Of a DNA stretch of 64,000 nt, positions 57,701 through 64,000 are shown one piece after another. Every line of letters starts with the position of its first letter. The stretch's first letter is position 1. A program made the position numbers and the translations under genes. The notes beneath the pieces were generated by a model that saw only the letters and a list, made by a program, of their open reading frames with translations, did not search any database and had not been told where the DNA came from. The DNA is from Corynebacterium singulare (GTDB lineage: Bacteria; Actinomycetota; Actinomycetes; Mycobacteriales; Mycobacteriaceae): contig NZ_CP010827.1 of NCBI RefSeq assembly GCF_000833575.1, positions 2,443,852-2,507,851 of the forward strand. Direction: 5' to 3'.

Positions 57701-60556
57701 AGTCGTCTGCTGCTCCTGCGGCTGCGTCGGCTCAGTAGTCTGCTCCTGCGGCTCCGTCGTCTGCTGCGTCGGCTCAGTAGTTTGCTGAGTCGGCTCAGTC
57801 GTCGTCGTGCACTCCTCACCCGGGTTCTCCGAAGTGGTCGTTTCCGAAGTCTCAGTCGACGGAGTCTCGTCCGGCTTATCGGACTTTACAGTCTGCTCAC
57901 GGTCATTGATATTGGTGTGCTCAGCAATATCATTGCTCTCACCCGTCGTGGTTTCGTTACCGTTTTTATCAACGACGGTAGAGGTCAGGTACTCGAAAGC
58001 AACAGCTTCCTTAACGGCCCCGGTAACCTCAGGCAAGACCGTGATCTCAACCTCTTCGTCACCGAAGGACTCCGTCGGAATAAAGGTCTTCTCACCACGA
58101 CCGATCACTGGGTACTCACCCGTGACTTCATCCTTGACCTTTGAACGCAGCTCAGCGCGGAGGGTGTATTCCTTACCCGGAACCAGGTCAGTGTAGGTCA
58201 CAGTATCGGTGACAACAGTGCCAGCCTCAATATCAGTACCTTCAGCCTTGGAGGCCTTGGTACCAATAGACGGGTTCCACTCAGTGGTATTCACGGTCTG
58301 GTCACCATCGTCGATGTCCTCGTGAGTGGTGATCAGGTTACCGTCACGCTCCTCATTCGGAGCATCCTTACCGCTTTCATCCACCTGCTTCGAGAACAGC
58401 TTCTCAAAAGCAACAGCAGAAGCAACAACACCCTTGAAATTGTCATCAACCTTAATGTCAACAACAACCTCACCGGCAGAAGTCTTAGGCGTGAAGTTCT
58501 TCGAACCCTCGCCGATAACAGCGTGCTCACCCTTATCATCAGCAGCCTTGTTACGCAGCTGAGCCTTCAGGGTGTATTCCTTACCCGGAACCAAATCAGT
58601 GAACTTCACAGTGTCCTTGACAACTGCACCAGCAGAAACCTGCGTAGCCCCACCAAGATCAGCCTTCGTCTCAATAGACGGGGTCCACTCAGTAGTATCC
58701 ACAGTCTGCTTACGATCATTGATGTTCTCGTGCTTGGCAATCTCTACTTCTTCACCGGAGTTAGAGATGTCCTTGCCGTCAGCATCAACTTCTGCGGAGA
58801 ACAGCTTCTCAAAGGCAACAGCTGCGCCAACGGCATTCTTCGCCTTGTCGTTGACGGTGATTACAACGTCTTCAGATCCAGCAGACTTCTCAGCAGTGAA
58901 GCTATGAGTAGCCTCACCCAGGACAGTCGTGCCGTCAGCCTTAGAGATCAGCTTTGCCTTCAGGGTGTAGTTCTTACCCGGAACCAGGTCCTCATAAGTC
59001 ACAGTGTCAATAACCGTGGCGCCCTCAACAACGCGGTTACCCTCAGCAAGCTTGGCCACAGTGCCAATCTCCGGGGACCACTTAGTATAAACAGTCTGAT
59101 TGCCATCGTTGATGTTATCGTGAGTGACGATCAGGTTACCGTCGCCCTCCTCATTCGGAGCATCCTTGCCATCAGCATTGACCTCATGAGAGTAGAGGTA
59201 CTCGTAAGCGACAGCTGCAGCAATCGGGGTTTCGAGCTGCTTGTCGACGTCAATCTTGACCTCAACCTTGCCAGACTCAGCGTCCGGGATGAAGTCCACC
59301 AGCTCGCCACGGCCAACAATCGGGTACTGACCATTCTCGTCAGCAACCTTGTTACGCAGCTCAGCCCTCAGGGTGTACTTCTTGCCCGGAACCAGGTCCT
59401 CGTAGCTCACGGTGTCAATAACGGTAGCGCCAGCAACAACTTGCTGATTGTCACCATCAAAGGAAGCCTCGGTCTCAATCTTCGGATTGAGGTCCTTCTC
59501 CTGCTTCTCCGTAGTCGGAGTCGGATCAGGATTAGGTACTACATCAGTAGTCTTACCCGGAGTCGGCTCGCCAGTATCCTCCGTAGTGGTTTCCTCAGGA
59601 GAGGTCGGTTCAGTAGTGGAATCCTTAGGAGTGGTCTCCTCAGTATTGGACGGCTCAGAATCGGTAGTCGTCTCGCTAGAAGAAGTCTCCCCTTCCGGAT
59701 TCTCAGAGGTAGTCTCTTCGGTCGTGTTCTCCTCAGTATCTGGATTCTCTGGAGAAGTAGTCGGCTCCTCAGATTCACCTTCTCCGTCATCCGGCAAACC
59801 AGGTTGATCAACGGGCATAACTGGTTGCGCAGGACCAGAGAGCGTATCCGTGGGGATCACAATAGTAATAAACGCCTCTTGAGGCTGCGCAGGTATTGTG
59901 ACACTCGGATCCTTTTCAAACTTCGGCGGATCATAATCACTTACAATTTTGTAACCAGTTAGCTGCGTAAACTCTTCGGCATTACCGGTAAATCCTGGAT
60001 AATTCTTCCGGTTTCCCAAGACCGAACTATAGTACGGGTCACGACCGGTAATCGTCGCAGCAGCAGCAGCTTTGGACGTACCAGTATGAGACACTAGCGC
60101 CACTAGGTACACGGAATAGTTCGCAGCCGCTTTCTTGTCGCCTCGCGCGGTAGCCGCCTTAAGCTTTCTGGCCACATTAATAGCAGCGTCACGATAGCCC
60201 TCGGGGATTTCAAGCTTCGACGCTTCCGCTTGGACATACTTGTCCCTATGGTTCATTGGAATTGCCAAGCTAGCATCCATACACCAGCCCCAACCCACGT
60301 TATTCTCAGGATGACCCTGGTATTTTTTGCCTGTCTGACCTTCGATCGGGGCACCAGCCCAAACTAGCGGCCCCCAAGAGGTATCTTCGGCCGCCTTGCC
60401 GGTATTTTCACCAAGAGTGGTGTTCGGCTTAAAGTCAGTAGGCTCCGCCGCCCTTGCTCCAGGAACGGCGACCATGGCCGCAATTACCGCAATGGCAGTG
60501 AACACTGCGGTAAAGACCATCCACCCCTCTCTGGAGATGTTTCTCAATCTACTCAT
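54713..60556 (-). CDS. giant VaFE-repeat (T-Q ester bond) surface protein
   Basis: Protein of 1947 aa. It begins with a signal peptide cut near ARA-AEP. A globular N-terminal domain (about 40-230) has GWCMDASLAIP and may be a thioester-type adhesin head. An acidic Ser/Thr linker follows. Four divergent VaFE domains lie at about 357-889, each with DTV-x-[YF]-x-x-LVPGK, AVAFE and a final H-x-[ND]-I-x-D-x-x-QTV. A Cys-containing Ser/Glu linker precedes four more domains in two nearly identical units (about 1040-1700). Twelve PNKPGEETT-type units come next, then one helix (LPWWLLLIPGLGLIKLII) and a polar tail of about 100 residues. No LPxTG is present. It is probably a cell-surface stalk or adhesin. 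Confidence 0.88.
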   Translation of the reverse strand: MSRLRNISREGWMVFTAVFTAIAVIAAMVAVPGARAAEPTDFKPNTTLGENTGKAAEDTSWGPLVWAGAPIEGQTGKKYQGHPENNVGWGWCMDASLAIPMNHRDKYVQAEASKLEIPEGYRDAAINVARKLKAATARGDKKAAANYSVYLVALVSHTGTSKAAAAATITGRDPYYSSVLGNRKNYPGFTGNAEEFTQLTGYKIVSDYDPPKFEKDPSVTIPAQPQEAFITIVIPTDTLSGPAQPVMPVDQPGLPDDGEGESEEPTTSPENPDTEENTTEETTSENPEGETSSSETTTDSEPSNTEETTPKDSTTEPTSPEETTTEDTGEPTPGKTTDVVPNPDPTPTTEKQEKDLNPKIETEASFDGDNQQVVAGATVIDTVSYEDLVPGKKYTLRAELRNKVADENGQYPIVGRGELVDFIPDAESGKVEVKIDVDKQLETPIAAAVAYEYLYSHEVNADGKDAPNEEGDGNLIVTHDNINDGNQTVYTKWSPEIGTVAKLAEGNRVVEGATVIDTVTYEDLVPGKNYTLKAKLISKADGTTVLGEATHSFTAEKSAGSEDVVITVNDKAKNAVGAAVAFEKLFSAEVDADGKDISNSGEEVEIAKHENINDRKQTVDTTEWTPSIETKADLGGATQVSAGAVVKDTVKFTDLVPGKEYTLKAQLRNKAADDKGEHAVIGEGSKNFTPKTSAGEVVVDIKVDDNFKGVVASAVAFEKLFSKQVDESGKDAPNEERDGNLITTHEDIDDGDQTVNTTEWNPSIGTKASKAEGTDIEAGTVVTDTVTYTDLVPGKEYTLRAELRSKVKDEVTGEYPVIGRGEKTFIPTESFGDEEVEITVLPEVTGAVKEAVAFEYLTSTVVDKNGNETTTGESNDIAEHTNINDREQTVKSDKPDETPSTETSETTTSENPGEECTTTTEPTQQTTEPTQQTTEPQEQTTEPTQPQEQQTTEPASSTESTTPVNPCGPGESETPKTSETSSKTTVTTTKSESSVTSSKSSESSSSESSSSSSSSESEEPSEEPSDEPSKPSGPGDEPGEKKNAIVSTNADFDGGLRVVVGGAKIVDQVSYEGLVPGKEYFLDAKLISKADGKSVLGETTGHKFVPTEPNGTEAVTIVVDEKVTEPVEAAVAFEKLTSKQVNDKGEETPGNETPNEIGKHEDITDDDQTVTTKDELPRISTNADFANGATEVVAGAVVEDTVSFNNLVPGKNYTLKAELISKADGETVVGDGQLTFAPETANGEAVVEITVDENLEGVVEAAVAFEELTSVEVDKLGQDTPDASEDEPNFIADHKDINDKDQTVPKETETPETTTSEKPGEECSTTTEPTQPQDQTTEPTQPQDQTTEPTQPQDQETTESTTTPVNPCGPGESETPKTSETSSKTTVTTTKSESSVTSSKSSESSSSESSSSSSSSESEEPSEEPSDEPSKPSGPGDEPGEKKNAIVSTNADFDGGLRVVVGGAKIVDQVSYEGLVPGKEYFLDAKLISKADGKSVLGETTGHKFVPTEPNGTEAVTIVVDEKVTEPVEAAVAFEKLTSKQVNDKGEETPGNETPNEIGKHEDITDDDQTVTTKDELPRISTNADFANGATEVVAGAVVEDTVSFNNLVPGKTYTLKAELISKADGETVVGDGQLTFAPETANGEAVVEITVDENLEGVVEAAVAFEELTSVEVDKLGQDTPDASEDEPNFIADHKDINDKDQTVPKETETTPNKPGEETTPNKPGEETTPNKPGEETTPNKPGEETTPNKPGEETTPNKPGEETTPNKPGEETTPNKPGEETTPNKPGEETTPNKPGEETTPNKPGEETTPNKPGDKPGDEDGSSKKSDLPWWLLLIPGLGLIKLIIDGGNGGNGGDHDGGKGTSEVIEDNDRGDNRGESTGDNAGESSEETGENTGRDDREVVVLDATPPEDAGMPLPSNAERVEIKHVPSGATKLEPGMKDFIK
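55101..55427 (-). repeat. 27-bp tandem repeats encoding PNKPGEETT
   Basis: About 12 copies of a 27-bp unit (plus-strand form CACCCGGCTTATTCGGAGTG...). Copies alternate between TTATTCGG/TTGTTCGG and GGTC/GAGTG variants, so they are not perfectly identical. They encode the Pro/Glu-rich wall-spanning stalk of the VaFE protein. Confidence 0.92.
55425..56475 (-). repeat. 1.05-kb internal duplication, copy 1
   Basis: Nearly identical to 56628-57678, with an offset of exactly 1203 bp (401 codons). It covers two VaFE domains plus the Ser/Glu-rich linker. I see only a few differences, including a Thr/Asn change in GK-T/N-YTLKAELI. Confidence 0.92.
56628..57678 (-). repeat. 1.05-kb internal duplication, copy 2
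   Basis: Partner of 55425-56475. Identity starts and ends abruptly, and between the copies the linkers differ (a TEPTQPQDQ-type run here as against direct fusion to the stalk for copy 1), as expected of a recent in-frame duplication or gene conversion. Confidence 0.92.
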
Positions 60557-61126
60557 CGTTTCCTCTTCGGATGTTGCAACTACTTACAATTTTTTCTGCA
60601 CAGTGCCGGATGGCCGCTGCGACTATCTGAATTCTTGACGTGAAATTTCCACTCTGACCAGAAGAAATTCCCGCAGACTCTCGATCAACTCTTACAGTCC
60701 ACTCAGCAGAGTATCACCGCCCTCAGGTCACTGCAAGAAAGATCATTGCTCTATAACCCTCATCTATACCGCTTTCAGCATGGTATTTCCGCAGCTAGAT
60801 CCAGTTGGTAACACCTTTATGGCCATAAAATCGCCTACGTGTTCGAACTTCATGAACGACACCCGCATGCGTAACGTTGAGAGTTTCTTAAGTTTAAAAG
60901 GATTTTTTCGATTTAATTCCTGACTGTAAATTTTTAGCTTCAGCAGGGATTAATATGTTCGCCCATCCACAATTTGCAGGCCATGCCATAGTATGCACTC
61001 CAATAAATGGAGATGCCTACCATTAAGCCCTTCTTTCGGAAGTGGTTGAAGCGTCAATGTTTCACCGAACATGCGTTCCTATATATTCGCTCATTGCCCC
61101 ACCAGCGGGCCCCGAGGCAAACACAA
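60557..61126. other. intergenic region upstream of the VaFE gene
   Basis: About 570 bp of comparatively AT-rich sequence with no convincing gene. It should contain the VaFE promoter and leader; GAGGAA directly precedes the ATG at 60554-60556. The 62-codon frame starting at 61042 has no supporting features. Confidence 0.5.
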
Positions 61127-61153
61127 GGCGGCTGCGCCGAACGCGCAACCGCC
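61127..61153 (-). terminator. terminator of the purT-like gene
   Basis: Hairpin with 11-bp arms (GGCGGTTGCGC / GCGCAGCCGCC on the minus strand, one G-U pair) and a 5-base loop, followed by TTGTGTTT. A direct repeat of CCAA(C/T)GGGGGTA lies between it and the purT stop (about 61190-61226). Confidence 0.55.
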
Positions 61154-61226
61154 AAAAAATAAGTACACAGCCCCGCCACTGCACACAGGTTTTACCCCCA
61201 TTGGCCAAACTTATACCCCCGTTGGG

Positions 61227-62576
61227 CTAGTCATCCGCTGAGCGGGTGAGCTTTGGATCAACGTCGATAACCGGCTCAGCAACCTCGAGAACCTCAATAT
61301 CGGAGACGGGGGCTTCGCTAGGCTCAACATGCAGGGAGGAGCCTTCGCCGTGCTCACCAGGAGTTGGGCCCACAGTAATCTTGGACGCTGCCAAAGCGGC
61401 CCTGTCGCGAGCGGTCTCAACATCCTCGGCTGTCGTGGCCACCATGCCCATGCGGCGGCCGGCATAGGCACCGGGCTTGCCGAAGAGACGCACGTCAGTC
61501 TCCTCGTAGGAGAGGGCGGCGTCGAGGCCGGTAAAGGAGACGTCGTCAAGCTCAGCGTCGGCGTGCAGAATGACCGCAGCACCAGGGCTGACCAACGTCA
61601 CATCAATGGGGAATCCCAACATGGCGCGAACGTGCAGCTCAAACTCGGAGAAACGTTGCGTGTACCCCGTCAGCATCGCCGTATCCAGTGGACGCGGGGA
61701 TACCGAAGAGAAGTAGACGTCATCGCCGGCCACAAAGAGCTCCACGCCGTAGACACCGCGCCCACCCAGCTCGTTGGAGATACGCGCAGCCACGGAACGC
61801 GCATTCGCCAGCGCATCTTCACTCATGGCCATGGGTTGCCAGGATTCTACAAGGTCACCATTCTCGTGGCGGTGGCCAATGGGCTCACTAAACCACGTGG
61901 CCATCTTGTCCGTCGCTGGGTCAATGGAGCGCACGGCCAGGAGCGTGACCTCATAATCAAAGTTCACGAAACGTTCCACCACCACGCGCTTGCGCTCCGG
62001 AGACACGTGACGCACCATGCCCCACGCTTCCTCCACGTCCTCCGCATGCTTGAGCAACACGTGCCCCTTACCGGAGGTCGTAATATCTGGTTTCACTATG
62101 CACGGCAGCCCCAACTCCCCTACCGCCTCCGAGAGCTCCTCAGGGGATTCTGCGAAACGGTACGCCGTTACGGGCAGGCCGATGCTGTCCGCCACGCCAC
62201 GCACGCTCTCCCGGGACTGCGTAAGCTCGCACGCACGTGCAGAAGGCACGACGATGGAGTTCATCTCCTCCTCGATGCGGGCGAGCACCTCCACATTCAC
62301 GGTCTCCACCTCGGGGACTACGTAGTCTGGGTGGATGCGCTGTGCCAATTCCCACACCTTGTTTGGGTCTTGGATGTCCGCGATGTAGCTAAAGTGCGCG
62401 AGCTGCTGGGCGGGCGCTCCTGCATAGCGGTCCACGGCGTGAACTTCCAACCCTAGGTTCTGAAAGGCCACCACCAGCTGCTTTCCCAGCTCACCCGCCC
62501 CAAGAAGGAGCACCTTGGTGGCACTTCCTGTCAGCGGAGTTCCAATGTGGCCTGCGATATCGCCTGCGGTAGTCAT
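61227..62576 (-). CDS. purT: formate-dependent phosphoribosylglycinamide formyltransferase (PurT family), divergent
   Basis: ATP-grasp protein of 449 aa. It starts at the ATG 62574-62576 and shows TKVLLLGAGELGKQLVVAFQ, PSARACELTQSRESVRG, VKPDITTSGKGHVLLK and a PurT-like core WQPMAMSEDALANARSVAA. PurT makes formyl-GAR from GAR, formate and ATP. In place of the E. coli FSEVSPRPHDTG segment this protein reads FSSVSPRPLDTA, so a Glu that I recall as a Mg2+ ligand is Ser and a His is Leu. A C-terminal acidic extension of about 45 residues is present. It may be a specialised or weakened paralogue. Confidence 0.85.
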   Translation of the reverse strand: MTTAGDIAGHIGTPLTGSATKVLLLGAGELGKQLVVAFQNLGLEVHAVDRYAGAPAQQLAHFSYIADIQDPNKVWELAQRIHPDYVVPEVETVNVEVLARIEEEMNSIVVPSARACELTQSRESVRGVADSIGLPVTAYRFAESPEELSEAVGELGLPCIVKPDITTSGKGHVLLKHAEDVEEAWGMVRHVSPERKRVVVERFVNFDYEVTLLAVRSIDPATDKMATWFSEPIGHRHENGDLVESWQPMAMSEDALANARSVAARISNELGGRGVYGVELFVAGDDVYFSSVSPRPLDTAMLTGYTQRFSEFELHVRAMLGFPIDVTLVSPGAAVILHADAELDDVSFTGLDAALSYEETDVRLFGKPGAYAGRRMGMVATTAEDVETARDRAALAASKITVGPTPGEHGEGSSLHVEPSEAPVSDIEVLEVAEPVIDVDPKLTRSADD

Positions 62577-62635
62577 TCTCGAATTATCGCACACATTTGG
62601 TGCCGTGCTGCTTGGCGACGTCCCCCCAATGATCC

Positions 62636-62689
62636 CCACACCCCCTTTCCCTCACCGCCGAAAGATGGCAGTGGGGAAAGGGGGTGTGG
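62636..62689. terminator. strong hairpin between the Ig-like surface gene and purT
   Basis: Perfect 16-bp arms CCACACCCCCTTTCCC (62636-62651) and its complement (62674-62689) with a 22-base loop. It lies directly after the stop of the surface protein gene and 60 bp before the purT start. Confidence 0.85.
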
Positions 62690-62703
62690 TTCACACGCGG
62701 TAC

Positions 62704-64000
62704 TTACTTAGAGGAACCTTCCTCAGAAGCACCCGGTGCGCAGGCATCAGCCAGCAGGCCAATAGCCAGTGCACCAGCGGCAACCAGCGCTACCGAGCCA
62801 GCGCTAACGCCGAAGCGCTTGAGCTGAGTATTGATGCCAGCCATCTGGTCCGCCAGCGGACCGTTGAACACGCCTGCCTGCATCTGCAGACGTGCGTTGA
62901 TGTCAGCGATCTGCTTGTTAATCGGCGCGATGAAGTCCTTCAGACCCGGGATAGCCAGCTGGGAAGCCAAACCAACCGGGATGAGGAACAGCAGCGGCAG
63001 ACCAACACCCAGGCCAGTCTCAATGCAGCGCTCGGAGGAGCCGAATTCCACATCCGGCTTCGGTGCCGGGGAGTCCGGGGTCGTGGATTCCTTCGGGGTC
63101 GCAACCTCGGAGTCCTCCTCACCCTCGGAATCCGTCACAGTGACCTTATCGCCCGCAGTGATGTCTACCTTCGGGTCAAGGCTCCACTTGCCATTCTTAT
63201 CGACGGCAACGTGCTCATCCTTGAACTTCTCCTTGCCATCCTTGCCGACGATAGTGACAGTAACCTCGGTCTCCGGCGTAGCAGTGCCCTTGACCGTGGA
63301 GTCACCTTCCTTCACCGGCTCGACGTCGAGGACGTGGGACTCAGTGCCTTCGCCCTCAGAAGGCTTCTCCGGAGTGGTCGGCTTGGACGGAGCAATCGGC
63401 CAAGACGGACCCCATGGAAGACTCGGGTTCATCGGCTTCGTCGGGCGTCCGTCACCATTGCCGTTGTCTTCAGGTGCTTCAGCCCCCAGGACAACGACGC
63501 TTTGCTCGTTACCGGACTCATCGGAAACTGTGACCTTGTCACCCTTCTTCAGGTCAACCCCAGGCTCGACGCTCCAGGTACCGTCCTCACCGACAGTGAC
63601 GGTCTTCTCAGTCTCCTTGCCTGCGGCATCAGTGACAGTAACCGTCAGCGTGGAACCAGGTTTACCGGTACCGGAGATCTTCTTGTCGCCTTCGGTGACG
63701 TTATCAATGGAAGGCTTGATGGTCTCTGCACCATTCTCACCACCATCATCAGACGGGGAACCAACCGTGATGGTCTCAGAGTTACCCTTCTCATCCTCAA
63801 CAGTGACCTTGTCGCCCTCTTCCACGCCCTTATCCGGCGTGACGGACCACTTACCGTCGTCATCAGTCGTGGCAGTGTCCTCGGACTTGGTATTGCCTTC
63901 GGGGTCCGTCACCGTGACCGTGACATCCGTACCCGGCGCAGCCTCACCGGAGATCTCCGTGTCACCTTCGTTGACTGGGTCAACAGACGGCTTCACGGTC
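62704..64000 (-). CDS. Ig-like repeat surface protein, C-terminal part
   Basis: The frame is open to the right edge, so the start lies outside the window; the GTG at 63994-63996 is internal. The visible 430 residues contain at least three bacterial Ig-like repeats of about 80-90 aa (PxxxxVxEGDxxISGxxxPGxxVTVTV ... DGxWSVxP ... GDKVTVxDxxGN), a Pro-rich linker with PSLPWGPSWPIAPSKP, and a C-terminal region starting CIETGLGVGLPLLFLIPVGL followed by a helical segment and a second hydrophobic stretch (GSVALVAAGALAIGLLADAC). There is no LPxTG. The two-hydrophobic-segment tail recurs in large corynebacterial surface proteins and probably anchors the protein in the envelope. Confidence 0.85.
   Translation of the reverse strand, partial: TVKPSVDPVNEGDTEISGEAAPGTDVTVTVTDPEGNTKSEDTATTDDDGKWSVTPDKGVEEGDKVTVEDEKGNSETITVGSPSDDGGENGAETIKPSIDNVTEGDKKISGTGKPGSTLTVTVTDAAGKETEKTVTVGEDGTWSVEPGVDLKKGDKVTVSDESGNEQSVVVLGAEAPEDNGNGDGRPTKPMNPSLPWGPSWPIAPSKPTTPEKPSEGEGTESHVLDVEPVKEGDSTVKGTATPETEVTVTIVGKDGKEKFKDEHVAVDKNGKWSLDPKVDITAGDKVTVTDSEGEEDSEVATPKESTTPDSPAPKPDVEFGSSERCIETGLGVGLPLLFLIPVGLASQLAIPGLKDFIAPINKQIADINARLQMQAGVFNGPLADQMAGINTQLKRFGVSAGSVALVAAGALAIGLLADACAPGASEEGSSK

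Noticed and set aside
54644..58144. A 1166-codon open frame antisense to the VaFE gene, rich in Leu and Arg.
   Set aside because: It mirrors the repeats of the VaFE gene, has no start signal or known domain, and the minus-strand frame has a signal peptide and coherent domains.
58322..59962. A 546-codon open frame on the plus strand.
   Set aside because: Antisense shadow of the VaFE domains, with low-complexity Leu/Arg/Ser composition and no ribosome binding site.
61042..61230. A 62-codon open frame on the plus strand.
   Set aside because: It runs over the purT terminator hairpin, has no ribosome binding site and resembles no family known to me.

Overview
The window is chromosomal DNA of a Corynebacterium, most likely from the aurimucosum/striatum/minutissimum side of the genus; the species is inference. 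The main evidence is a porH-porA-like pair of tiny cell-wall channel genes beside a groEL2-type chaperonin, a glnX-glnH-pknG operon whose PknG lacks the mycobacterial rubredoxin cysteines, a fused MnhA/B antiporter subunit and high GC. From about 29 kb to 50 kb the gene content closely follows the Mycobacterium tuberculosis Rv0408-Rv0433 neighbourhood (pta-ackA, pknG-glnH-glnX, a MutT3-like Nudix gene, xth, GNAT, def, DUF3263, VirR-like, YbdK-like).

Layout. 0-2 kb: tilS (partial), a PBP4-type carboxypeptidase and ppa. 2-6.6 kb: an ABC exporter-S41 peptidase operon divergent from a soluble two-component system. 6.6-8.6 kb: small accessory island (59-bp palindromes, a DUF559 protein, a rhodanese, a HicAB-like pair). 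8.7-13.1 kb: a MarR regulator directly followed by a 1315-residue Pls/PosA-family synthetase whose adenylation pocket reads as lysine-specific. 13-21 kb: secreted metallophosphoesterase, PPK2, porA/porH, groEL with a CIRCE-type operator, OPT transporter. 21-29 kb: M20 dipeptidase and the mnhACDEFG operon. 29-36.7 kb: GT87 mannosyltransferase, the ybdK-virR-DUF3263 block, def-GNAT-xth-cls.

36.7-41.6 kb is an accessory insertion inside the conserved block: an AAA ATPase-PIN nuclease pair that looks like a defence or toxin module, then an ABC-2 exporter with a Bcr/CflA-type MFS pump. 41.6-50.2 kb returns to core genes (Nudix, glnX-glnH-pknG, ackA-pta). 50.3-53.6 kb is a beta-glucoside-type PTS locus with a RAT/terminator leader and its BglG antiterminator. 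53.6-64 kb is a surface region: class F-like sortase, a 1947-residue VaFE (T-Q ester bond) protein with recent internal duplication, a divergent PurT, and the C-terminus of an Ig-like repeat surface protein running off the right end.

The points most worth following are the putative poly-lysine-type synthetase, the ATPase-PIN module, the 59-bp palindrome family, the promoter motif shared by groEL and porH, the apparent frameshift at the start of the S41 gene, and the unusual residues in the VaFE repeats, the sortase and PurT. I saw no tRNA, rRNA, insertion sequence, CRISPR array or replication origin.
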